Shown here: in pieces, positions 55,001 to 64,000 of the stretch
Layout: the number at the start of each line of letters is the position of its first letter
Numbering within the stretch: the first letter of the stretch is position 1
Assembly (NCBI GenBank): GCA_947652115.1
Contig: OX393574.1
Span: 14,564,215-14,628,214 of the forward strand
Direction: 5' to 3'
DNA: 64,000 bases
From: Blastomussa wellsi
Taxonomy: Eukaryota; Cnidaria; Anthozoa; Scleractinia; Plerogyridae
The notes under the pieces: generated by a model
The model's input: the letters and a program-made list of their open reading frames with translations, nothing else
Database searches by the model: none
What the model was told of the DNA's origin: nothing
Program-made: the position numbers and the translations under genes

Positions 55001-56660
55001 TTCTTATTTACCTGCATAAAAGCATATGGGAACAAAAGAGCTGTGTCCAGGAAACCCAGACCTGTTTTTGATAGGTTGTATATATTAGCCAGATCTGCCT
55101 TGACCTGAAAAACACAGCATTGTTAGAATCAACATGACTGGAAGCAAAACACTGGTTTGAATTTTTGTTTTATTCTCCGCATTTCTTGCAATATGGCAGA
55201 ATTACCATTAACTTTCCTACTGACATTGAATTGTACATGATTACCGGTAGCTACCTTAATCTACTACTACTATATATTAACGAGGCTAAATTTGTTTTTC
55301 ACAAGACTGTCATTAATAATGGGTCAGAAAGTTCTGTGAGCTGCTCTCCTTAATATTCTTACGAATGTAGCAATTTGTCTAGAGGAAAAATTAAAGATTT
55401 TTTTGTAAACCCATAATTCTGCATATGTGCAACGTTACACATAGATTAGAACTGAGTTTGGTTTGTACATTAATTTTATCAAAATCAAGCTCACTTTCAT
55501 ATTCACGATAGTTTATGTATTAAAGGGCTCATTTTGAAGAAGAGATTAAGAGGACACTGTCCCACTGGAACAGAAATAGAAATTTTTACGTTCTAATTTC
55601 AATATTATTGTGCCAAATGCCACCAAATACAGGAATAAATTTAATAAAAAGATTCCACAGAACAAGATAGAACAGGTATTTTGGGGAAGTAGCACAGGAT
55701 TACAAGGATGGAAGTGGATTGCAATTCATCAAAATTGACCTCTGGACAGGATGGACAGTTTTGGGACCGCGCTAACCTGGACGCTAGTTTTCTCACTTTC
55801 AAAAAAGTTTACCTCAACCTGAAATCAAAGTTACGCGTCGAGTACATCTAGAAATCCGCTCTAATCTTCCCAGTGTTTCACTCGATTTTCAATTGCTTAC
55901 TAAAAACCTGTTTTTGAATGTGCCTTTGCTCATCCTATGATATTATTTTGCATATTTGGTAAAAACGTAGCGTCTCCAAAAGGGATATGCAAATTAGCTA
56001 TGAAATGAGATCTAATGCGCATGTGCACCAGCTGACTGTGTCCCTTTGAAGACTTCAGTATCATAATCATCATGCTCTTCCTAAAACTAAAGAGTCATGC
56101 TATTTTGCGATGAATAGCATAGGGCTTCATTGTACAAGGAAATCTAATTGTACAGTTTATTGTTGCATGTATCTAAACATACTTCTGATGACAAAAAGTC
56201 GTCATAGCTACAGATTCTCCTATAATTCAGATTTTTCCGACCACTCCAGTAAGACTACAATTTTTTCAGAAGAAATTTAAATCTTTGTTGTCTCATTCTG
56301 AGACAAAAATGTGAATCAAGGAGGTAAAAAGTTGACGTGAGTGAAATCGACACGACGGAAAGTTTGCAAAATAAGAAAATCAAGGAAAAACTTTCTGCCG
56401 CATAATTTGTTGCGTTTATAAAAACAATTTTTCTCATTTAATTGACCTTCTGTTATGCACCGAATAATTGCGTCCAACAACGCACATTTAATTTAAATAG
56501 TTTAAATTTTGTCTCACAAATTGAAGAATTTGAGGACGACAATCTTGCATTAATTATATGCACTTACCACTCCCAGAGGCTTCCGAAGCAAATATGTCGA
56601 TGCATAGCTTAGCCACGTCAGAAAAAGGCAGAATATTTGTCTGCCTCTATAGCCATCCAT
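43358..56660 (-). CDS. SLC37-family sugar-phosphate exchanger (MFS), 12 exons
   Basis: The exons are 56660-56568, 55104-55012, 54513-54433, 54003-53935, 52962-52837, 52479-52414, 51664-51589, 50557-50470, 50132-50042, 48932-48838, 45323-45094 and 43557-43358. All are in phase, giving 435 residues. The family exchanges organic phosphates (glucose-6-phosphate, glycerol-3-phosphate) for phosphate, mostly at the ER. Visible: IFCLFLTWLSYASTYLLRKP in helix 1, LGFLDTALLFPYAFMQ, the MFS loop GDKYGPRKA after helix 2, NGTAQSTAWPNCVKSLTNWF with FGLFGTSSFVGGILG, a polar Thr/Ser/Ala loop between the two halves, and VKLVRYCMYMWLPMYL. The end, NGVGSLGPIIEGPIVGWI, gives the last helices. Which of SLC37A1-4 is closest I cannot tell, so I give no symbol. 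Intron 10 carries a 2.8-kb transposon. Confidence 0.88.
43662..43865. repeat. Dispersed repeat, family 2, copy 3
   Basis: It has the same ordered motifs as 2995-3195 and 29950-30155, including aaaacaccaaa, atcaaggatgg, gaagatcgagaaggattgta and a ccaagctcctttaa end. It lies in the last SLC37 intron. Confidence 0.55.
47281..48264 (-). pseudogene. Integrase (rve core, GIN/KRBA2-like), frameshifted
   Basis: From the start MDSDGVCVNSKYFYQKLQEL the frame runs through an acidic/Lys-rich lead and a zinc-binding segment (HLHKILSEAHSSTCHRGRDK ... LFTSLCKLH). The last Cys of the usual CxxC is His. Next is the catalytic core: EMDLIDF with the first Asp, DHFSKYLWLLPLKHKE, then after a break SDNGKEFKS with the second Asp, and NPSTQGLVERANR with the Glu. 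At about 47640 there is a frameshift plus loss of roughly a dozen codons between core motifs. A second frameshift lies in a 7-A run near 47388; past it IHRAIAKIPYEVVFGCLPRK continues. All DDE residues survive, but the gene is dead. Confidence 0.8.
48395..48482 (+). repeat. tRNA-derived SINE head (class II tRNA-like)
   Basis: An A-box tggccgagtggtaaaagctc and a B-box gaggttcgaatccc are spaced as in a Leu/Ser-type tRNA with a long arm. Only cctg/cagg of the acceptor stem pairs well, and an A-rich tail follows. It is a SINE or tRNA relic nested inside the transposon at 46045-48815. Confidence 0.55.
49039..49192. repeat. Hairpin element in SLC37 intron, with a second at 49221-49371
   Basis: The first has ttgtggtttaaatttatcc / ggtttaaaaaattttaaacc and ctgtttgat / atcaaact arms. 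The second has cactggtttaattttttt and ccttggttctaattttttt-type arms, ending taaaccactgacaac. They are related to each other (both ggtttaa...ccttggtt) and lie back to back. Confidence 0.5.
50805..51190 (-). repeat. tRNA-derived SINE, copy 2 (reverse), beside a forward fragment
   Basis: On the minus strand 51190-50910 reads as copy 1 at 26825: A-box ggcctaatggttggagcgct, then gttcttgggaaacacacttt, cttcacccaggtgtataaat, and a tail ccgggataagctcc. At 50805-50900 on the plus strand a shorter piece (gttgtgttcttggggaaaac, tgtattgggtacc) of the same body occurs, so two SINE pieces meet tail to tail. Confidence 0.7.
52079..52275. mobile_element. MITE family 6, copy 2
   Basis: The arms attctctacttgcacaaatc / gtgcaagtagagaatt, cccataatacacct / agtgtatgtagg and the poly-C-aaaatttgcataa / atgcaaattttttgggggta block match copy 1 at 40480-40670. 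The C run has expanded to 16 bases here. It lies in an SLC37 intron. Confidence 0.7.
53449..53738. mobile_element. hAT-like MITE with cagggttcgtac ends
   Basis: The termini cagggttcgtac and gtacgaactctg are inverted with one mismatch. Inner ends carry clusters of ttccatgactt (at the right also on the same strand). No clean 8-base duplication is seen (attaataa versus tttatagc). It lies in an SLC37 intron. Confidence 0.65.
54130..54303. repeat. Near-perfect hairpin of about 170 bp in SLC37 intron 3
   Basis: The core 54155-54277 is almost perfectly palindromic: cagttaatttccaattttta / taaaaattggaaattaactg, agcaattggaaagaagaagc / gcttcttctttccaattgct, ctgacaaaatcagg / cctgattttttcag. Weaker pairing (atgaagaatg / cattcttcac) extends outwards. 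The loop is only about 12 bases. Low divergence of the arms suggests a recent origin or gene conversion. Confidence 0.8.
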
Positions 56661-56854
56661 TGTTATCATAATAGAAATTATTACTGGAATTTAGATCGAG
56701 GAAAAGCCTCGCGTCGACACGGTAAACAGCGGAAATAAATTAAAACGCAGTCAATGCTGAAAGCGCCCAACCGCCATTTTGTGTTTGACCTATTGTAAAC
56801 TGGGGAAGAGTTAATGACGTAATTTTAGATTCCAATCTTCCCTCGTTTGACAGG

Positions 56855-57235
56855 CCGTTCCGAAAAAAGTTTCGTACAAATTTAAAAACGTCTATGGATA
56901 ATTTTGGGTTTACCTCGGTGTAAAAACCTGTAACTTTTTTCTTTGTATTTGAGCTATTTTTTCCTGTTCCATATTGTTTTGAGTTCTTTGTTGTCTTCGT
57001 TCGTTCTTTGTTTTACGTCACTCGTGAGTTTAACAGGTTTTTGCACCGAGGATGAGCAGCGTCCCCGGCCAGCTGTGTTACACCTGTAATTCTTGACGTT
57101 TGTATGGATTTTGAGCGATGTTTCACAGTCCAAAAACTTCAAACTTTGTCAGATGACCAACTCATCTTTTGTGTGGTGGTGTCAAATTATTGATTAAAAG
57201 TTGAAACTCGCCCAGTTTTCTGCGCAATTTCTTCT
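56855..57235. repeat. Family 5 inverted-repeat element, partial copy 2
   Basis: The right end matches 28960-29120 closely: tcaaactttgtcagatgacc, tgtgtggtggtgtcaaatta, tgaaactcgcccagtt, ctgcgcaatttc. The left end keeps only caggccgttccgaaa. The interior differs, with a ttctttgttttacgtcactc segment. Confidence 0.6.
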
Positions 57236-57580
57236 AAGAAAGAAGAAAGCCGTTAACGTCGCGGCAGTCGAAATAAAAAGAGAAAATTCCCCTGAAACCA
57301 CGGTATCAACTTCACTTCTTCCACCACTTTATTACTTCCATCACTTTTAAAAAAGCTTTAACGGCCATTACATAACTTTAGGTAAAATCGGCTTGGTTTC
57401 AAATCACTCTGAAATAACAATAATGAAGCAATATCTTACGTATCAGTCAAATCGAAGCTAAACATCCCCCGGGGCATACCTCGGAGTATTATGCCCCTTC
57501 CCGAACGGGGCTGGGGAATTCGTGCTTCGCCGCATGACCTCGCGGGGAAAGCACCGGTATTGACATAAATTTTGTTTCAG

Positions 57581-57676
57581 GAAAATGACAAAATTTTGCA
57601 GTCAGAGATTCCAAGCAAGACCCAAGCAACTGTCTGTTATCTTCAAGACTGTACTCTGCCTGTTCCAGATTCTGAG
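57581..57676 (+). other. Exon-like segment of unknown origin
   Basis: It is preceded by ttttgtttcag and followed by gtaatgg, and the 96 bases between are open in one frame (32 codons, beginning ENDKILQSEIPSKTQATVCY). Splice-like borders, length divisible by three and protein-like composition suggest an exon, but no partner exon is visible and it is followed at once by a repeat. It may be a stray exon of a duplicated or captured gene. Confidence 0.3.
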
Positions 57677-57686
57677 GTAATGGAGC

Positions 57687-57787
57687 ACGCGAAGAAAAGA
57701 TGGGTGCGCGAAGCGAGTGGAATAGCATTCTCTTCGCTCTTATCTTCCTCACGCTTCACTCATGTATCTTTTCTTCGCGTGCACAGA
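57687..57787. repeat. Short inverted repeat with cgaagaaaagat arms
   Basis: gcacgcgaagaaaagatggg at the left and atcttttcttcgcgtgcac at the right are inverted. The middle repeats cgaagcgagtgg / cacgcttcactc. A similar palindromic gcgagcgaagcgagcgg segment with a tatcttttattcgcgtgc partner lies at 400-460. Confidence 0.55.
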
Positions 57788-58027
57788 CTGGCCTCCACTG
57801 TGTCACGAAATCGTGAAAATCGTGTGACATTCACTCCATTTGTCACTTGTTGCCAAATTTAAAGACCAAGAAAGGCGTGAACGTCACCAGGCAACAGCCA
57901 ATCAGAAGACATTATTTCCCAATAACTGGAAGCTGTTTTCGCTGAACGGCCATTTTTGAGTCGACGCTGTGTAGCAGGAGTTTTACGTTCAAGAGAAAGC
58001 GAAAAAAGGTATTCTTTTCTTGGTAAA

Positions 58028-59498
<1,471 letters not shown>

Positions 59499-62400
59499 AT
59501 TATCAGGAATTTGTAAATAGAACAAGCAGAAAGATAATATTTATATGCAACACAAAATCAATGTTAAATTTTCTATCAGTTGACTGGAAATGCACAAGAT
59601 AGTGACAATATGACCAGTCGCACCATCAGTATATAATGTCATAGATCTTGCAGTGATTACCCATTGGGTGGTTTGGTTCAGAAATGTTTTGTTTCAGTGG
59701 ACAAAATTGTTAGGCAAGTAACAATTACGGATCAAGTGTATAGAGTGATTTTCTCCTGAGTGTTGAAAGTATTTGCTTTCAAAAGTTGGTTTTTAGTGAT
59801 GTACGGTAGTCTAAAAAAAATTTCTCAACCATATTAGTGGAAGCTCATCTGTGTTCTATTGGGAATCCTTGAATCTGATTGGTTCTCCCATTGTTTTCTA
59901 TTCGTCGATAGAAAACTATTGCTCGTGCGTTGCTCTTCGAAGGCAAGATTTTTCTTGATTTTTGGCTTAAAAATACATAGATGCAATCCTCTAGAGTTTC
60001 TACTAAAACAATTATACTACTGGCCCTCATTTTCTATGAGCTTTAGTCAACTCGGCTGCGCCTCATTGACTATTTGCTCATAGAAAAATCAGGCTTGTAG
60101 TCTAATTGTTAATTAGAAGTGAAACAATGACCTTTTGTGGTTCCCTTGTCCAAGTCAGCTACATATACTTGCATTACGTTAAATTGGTTTTTTCACTGGA
60201 TCGTCTGTGTCATTTTTTTAAATTGGTTTTGTTGTTATAAAATTAATTGGGCACTCGACTGAAAACAGCTCTATCAAGATTCAAGTAATCTGCACTTGCG
60301 AATAGAAAAAGAAATAACTATTTGTATACTTGGTATTTTTAGCCCAGTCATCTATCAGTTACCACTAATTTATTAGCAGTACTGGTACGCTGTATAGTTT
60401 TGTGTTTTTGTCACTAGCTGGCCTGGGTGTAGCAAATGCAGTATTTATAATTATCTTATTGAAGGCAGATGTGTTTGCATTGTCTATGAGTAGTATAAAG
60501 AAATAACTTTGTTTCCTTAAACATTCACAAGCTTTCATGAAGCTTTATATGATTATTTTTTGTAAAAGGTTGACTGTAATTTATGTATATTTTGAAAAAT
60601 GTTCCAGCATCAGTTGGAAAATACTAAATGAAAGGTAATTAAAACTTAAACAAAAACTAAATATGAACGGGCAGCTGTAGTTTGGTTACTTATGAAGTAA
60701 CTGACTCCTGTCATGAGAATTCAATAAATGGACGTTGTTGTTTAATTAACAAGTCTGTTGTTGTTTCTTCAATTGGCAGTTGATAATACGTAAATTATGA
60801 TAAACTTTATTGGTAACTCCAAATGAGGCTTTTCAGGGCCAATATACAAATATTGTAAATAATTAAACATAAGGTCAAGAATCCCAAATGGAAGGGGGCT
60901 TGCCTGCAGTGCAGGTGCATTTTTGGAAAGGGTTGAATAATCCTTCATTTGTTGTTGTGGAGGAATGATCTATTGAGCACTCAAATGCCAAATAATGCCT
61001 GCTGTGGGCAAGCAGGTGGCAGACCTGTTGACTCGCCCCAAAATGCTAGCATTCATTGCAAATATAGAACTTGTCATTCTGAAAATTTTTTTGGGGAGAT
61101 TTTGAATTTTTTTTGGCAGGAAAATTGCCACAAAGTTTTTGTAAAAAAAAAATAATATGAAACATTTTGACAGTTTCTGAAAAAACAAAGAACTTGAAAC
61201 TGAAAAAAATTTCCGAAATGTGTTAATCTGATCAAAAGTTATTGCTAATTGAAATTTGAATATCCCACCATTTTGTTACTAAAATAGCTCAAAATGGCAG
61301 AAAATTCAAACTTCAATGTACCATAACCTTTGACATATTTCAGATATTTTTCATTTTCAGAATCCTTGTGACATTCTGTTTCACAAAACTGTCATGAAAT
61401 GTTGCAAACTGTGTAAAGAAAATTTGCCGGGGGGGTGAACCATTTACCCAAAAAATTATCCCAAGTTGCCTTGCCCAAAGTTCTCTTGCTGCCCCAAAAC
61501 TCTGAGTTGCCTGTATGCCTATGCCACTTTCCTGCAAAAAAATGTCATTTGCAAAACAAAAAACGTAAACTTTTTTTACAATGGCGAGTTCTATATTCAT
61601 GTAAAATTTCAGGCTGCCTGCATCAAAAACAAAAACGTTGAATGCATTATATTGCAATTAACCCAAAAAAATACACAAGCCTGAAAAGACCTAAAAAATA
61701 CATGACAGATCTCTTGACCCAAAAAAATACCGAGCATATAAATTTTCAACCCAAAAAAATATGTCGGCCCTCCCCGTCATGTATAATGCAAGTCCCCCCT
61801 CCCCCTGGGCTGGGAGTCAATAGACTTAGTCTAGTGGATCAGTATAAATTACTTTACCATACAGATTGCACAACGTTAACAGCTAGAAATATTTTAATTT
61901 TTTTAATCGCAGACTCCAAATAGAACTACTTCATCTTTAAAATATCACAATTTGAAAAAAATATCAGTACATACAGTTATGCAATACTACCAAGGGTAAA
62001 TATATTATTGTTCATTATTTAAAATTTAATGTAATGGGGCCAACAGCAGGTTTTACAATACCCTTAAATTGACTTCCAACATGAAAAGTGAAGAAAAGCC
62101 CTACATCCTGTGAAATCCATACTTTGACGTATATACTGAGAACGTAATTTCCTATAAATCAGTCAACAAAACATGTACATACTGTATTTCAAAATTTGTT
62201 CTGAGATATGTATTGATATGAAGGTTATCCAAAACTTTTGTGATAACATAATCTAAATGTGAACCTACATGAATGAAAATTACAACAAAACCTATTAACT
62301 TTTACTATCTGGCTTTTCTAAACCATAAATAAAATTTTCACAGATGCAGATTTAACCATGGCATAATGTCAATAATTGTTGTTGTTCATTATGTTTATAT

Positions 62401-62662
62401 AGTTGCTCCCTGATCAAGTCCTTGAAGCAGTGTTCTCGCTAGTCGCACAACAAAGCCCCAAGATATCGACAGCGCATCCAAAACTGAATTTATCCAGTTC
62501 ACATTTTTGAATTCATGGCTGTTTGATTTGGCCTTGGGAGTCCCCTTTTGAGATGAACTTGTAATTTTCTTTATGTGGGCATCTGATGTATGAAATTCAA
62601 CATAGATACTAGATTAATATTATTAACAACATCAAAGGATCAGGTCCATGCCCCACTCAATG
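59499..62662. other. FAM72 3' region and gap before the bZIP gene
   Basis: An aataaa at 60723-60728 is a plausible end of a long FAM72 3' untranslated region. From about 60780 to 61820 the sequence is repeat-like, with five ccaaaaaaat words between 61660 and 61770 and poly-C/G runs. From 61830 to 62640 it is AT-rich; I see nothing specific there beyond probable 3' untranslated sequence of the bZIP gene. Confidence 0.4.
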
Positions 62663-63109
62663 CTACGATTCCTTTTTAATAGCATGCGTAGTTATTCCGT
62701 TTTCCAAGACTTCACCTCCGGTACAATGATTTTCTTGCAGCGATCCGTTTGCCAAAGATGTCGTGACAGCCGTCAAAAGCACCGCCTGATTTTCACTGTT
62801 CGAGTTTGTAAATTGAACATTTATTTCTGAAGGCACAGAGATTCCTCCGTTAGCGAAGAGAGATCTTAAAACGTTCAACTCCTTCTGTAGTAAAGAAACC
62901 TTGTTACGTAATTCTTCGTTTTCTTTCGATAAATCTACAACTCTTCGTCGCGTTTCTTCGATCCTTTCCTTGGCTTTCATACGACTCTTTCTAACAGCGA
63001 TGTTATTTCTCTCTCGCTTTTTCACATAATCTTCGTCTTCAACGGCGTTCGCTGGACGCTTGGATGCTTTTGATGTCTTAGAATCTGTATTTTCAGCCGA
63101 TGACTCCAT
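62663..63109 (-). CDS. CEBPG: C/EBP-gamma-like bZIP transcription factor, single exon
   Basis: This is an intact 148-residue frame without introns, as is usual for C/EBP genes. The basic region at residues 30-49 contains the C/EBP signature RERNNIAVRKSR, then a leucine zipper with Leu at 60, 67, 74 and 81 in exact heptads (VVDLSKENEELRNKVSLLQK). The lead is short and Ser/Lys/Glu-rich, and there is no long activation domain, which fits C/EBP-gamma: it dimerises with other C/EBPs or ATF4 and acts mainly through its partner. The C-terminus is Asn/Ser/Thr-rich with no known motif. The start at 63109 is followed by MESSAENTDSKTSKASKRPA. Assignment to gamma rather than another C/EBP is by length and architecture. 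Confidence 0.9.
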   Translation of the reverse strand: MESSAENTDSKTSKASKRPANAVEDEDYVKKRERNNIAVRKSRMKAKERIEETRRRVVDLSKENEELRNKVSLLQKELNVLRSLFANGGISVPSEINVQFTNSNSENQAVLLTAVTTSLANGSLQENHCTGGEVLENGITTHAIKKES

Positions 63110-64000
63110 TCTTATACCGTTGTTTTAGCAGGTCTTCTGCAACGACCCTCCTTCCTTCAATTACCTAACTTTGTTTGAAGATACAGAAAAAGTTCGAAGC
63201 TTGCGCAATCATTTCATCGATTGCGCAAAAGTCAAAAAGGCTTAGCAGCCGAGCCATGCGCAGTTTAAATGACGCATAAAACATTCCACTCTAACGCTGT
63301 GCAAGGTGAACGTAGACTCTGTCAAGGTTGAGGGCGGGACCAGGGGCTGGTGGTAGGTGGGAGAGAGAACAATTTAACCTAAAACCGGGCCACAAAAGAA
63401 GATAGTGACACGTTTACATATTAAAGCTTTTGAATAATAAAAGAGAATAACATGAGAAAATGCAAAAAACTGCAAATTTCAGATAGAGCTTGCCACAAGT
63501 TGCTCGAGACTTCCCAAAAAGTTGCCCAAAATTTCTCAAAAAGTTGCTCCAAAAAGTTGGTTTTTGTAACGAAAGTTTCTGAAAAAAGGCAAAAACAACA
63601 AAACTAGCATTTCTTAGCCGATTTTTGTGCAATATTAGTTTTGTTGTACAGATTGCATAAATTTGTTCACAATTGTCAGAATTGTCAATACGTATTTGTT
63701 CACAATATGTACAATACGCAATTTAACAGCAATCATCAATCATCAATCAATCAAAGGATCTGAATAACCTTCATCAACTGAAACACTCGAATCTGAGTGG
63801 AGTGTGAATCTTCGTCCGCCATTTTGTATTTTCTTTAAGAAACCGCTGACCTAGCAGCCCGACTGCATGCATCCGCCCATGATTTGCCCCAGCAGAGGGG
63901 GGGGGGATGCTCATTTTTCACAGAGTGACAAAAAATAGATATAAGCTGAAAAAGGTTTTTGTTGTCACGCTGTTATTAAATTGTAAATTGTAACGTCCTA
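63110..64000. other. Upstream region of the bZIP gene
   Basis: The stretch 63190-63290 has atttgcgcaat-type words (ttgcgcaatcatttcatcga, gattgcgcaaaag), which match the C/EBP consensus half-sites and suggest autoregulation. At 63816-63826 the minus strand has caaaatggcgga, YY1-like, followed by an ATG and a short open frame. A ttgcccaaa/gttgctc repeat occupies 63480-63560. The last 150 bases hold a G run and nothing recognisable. Confidence 0.4.

Larger units (their letters stand above)
56661..58027. promoter_or_regulatory. SLC37/FAM72 divergent intergenic region
   Basis: There are 1367 bases between outward-facing start codons. A YY1-like caaaatggcgg (minus strand, 56772-56782) lies about 110 bases 5' of the SLC37 start. 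The middle is filled by a partial family 5 repeat (56855-57235), an exon-like open segment (57581-57676) and an inverted repeat (57687-57787). Confidence 0.45.

Noticed and set aside
61340..61923. Overlapping frames on both strands
   Set aside because: They lie in accaaaaaaat-rich repeat sequence; no start context or similarity.
63700..63830. Possible first exon (minus strand ATG at about 63823, MADEDSHSTQIRV)
   Set aside because: The ATG is part of the YY1-like motif and the frame closes after 23 codons; no donor site gives a convincing protein. More likely 5' untranslated sequence of the bZIP gene.

Overview
The window is animal nuclear DNA. The introns, the gene content and the many small inverted-repeat elements with poly-C/poly-G ends point to an anthozoan cnidarian, most likely a stony coral. 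That assignment is an inference from gene and repeat style; no diagnostic marker is present. I found no prokaryote-type operon, CRISPR array or phage.

Nine protein-coding genes can be built exon by exon with GT-AG splicing and matching codon phase. They are SLC35C1 (GDP-fucose transporter, minus, 10175-13464), CTU2 (tRNA wobble thiolation, plus, 13784-15157, one exon), DPM3 (dolichol-phosphate mannose synthase anchor, plus, 16504-17179), NCKIPSD/SPIN90 (SH3 actin regulator, minus, 19071-27663, 13 exons), ATP5F1C (mitochondrial ATP synthase gamma, minus, 29672-35818, 8 exons), TMA7 (plus, 36050-38514), an SLC37-family sugar-phosphate exchanger (minus, 43358-56660, 12 exons), FAM72 (plus, 58028-59498) and a C/EBP-gamma-like bZIP factor (minus, 62663-63109, one exon). 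Three pairs are head-to-head and probably share promoters: SLC35C1/CTU2, ATP5F1C/TMA7 and SLC37/FAM72. Apart from two glycosylation-linked genes (SLC35C1, DPM3) the neighbours have unrelated housekeeping roles.

The left 9.5 kb holds no credible host gene. It is a nest of diverged copies of one repeat (1-1117, 3236-4140, 5997-7091 and a broken copy at about 7133-9480), a decayed Penelope-like reverse transcriptase, two 30-bp minisatellite blocks and a 479-bp insertion with a clear target duplication. From 9.5 kb on, introns and gaps carry many short non-autonomous DNA elements. Several have readable termini: TTAA-flanked (18391-18707, 41253-41897), TTA/TAA-flanked (15448-15660, 22773-23000), TA-flanked (12718-12928), hAT-like CAGTG ends (three copies) and long foldbacks (31741-32167, 39771-40289).

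The most interesting items are mobile. One is a Penelope-like copy in the last NCKIPSD intron whose 5' part is inverted against its 3' part, as in twin priming, with a hammerhead-ribozyme-like motif in its 3' region. The other is a 2.8-kb TIR element in an SLC37 intron that carries a broken integrase (Ginger/KRBA2 type), contains a tRNA-derived SINE, and ends about 22 bp from a 5' splice site. Coordinates of repeat edges are by eye; exon edges are exact where stated.
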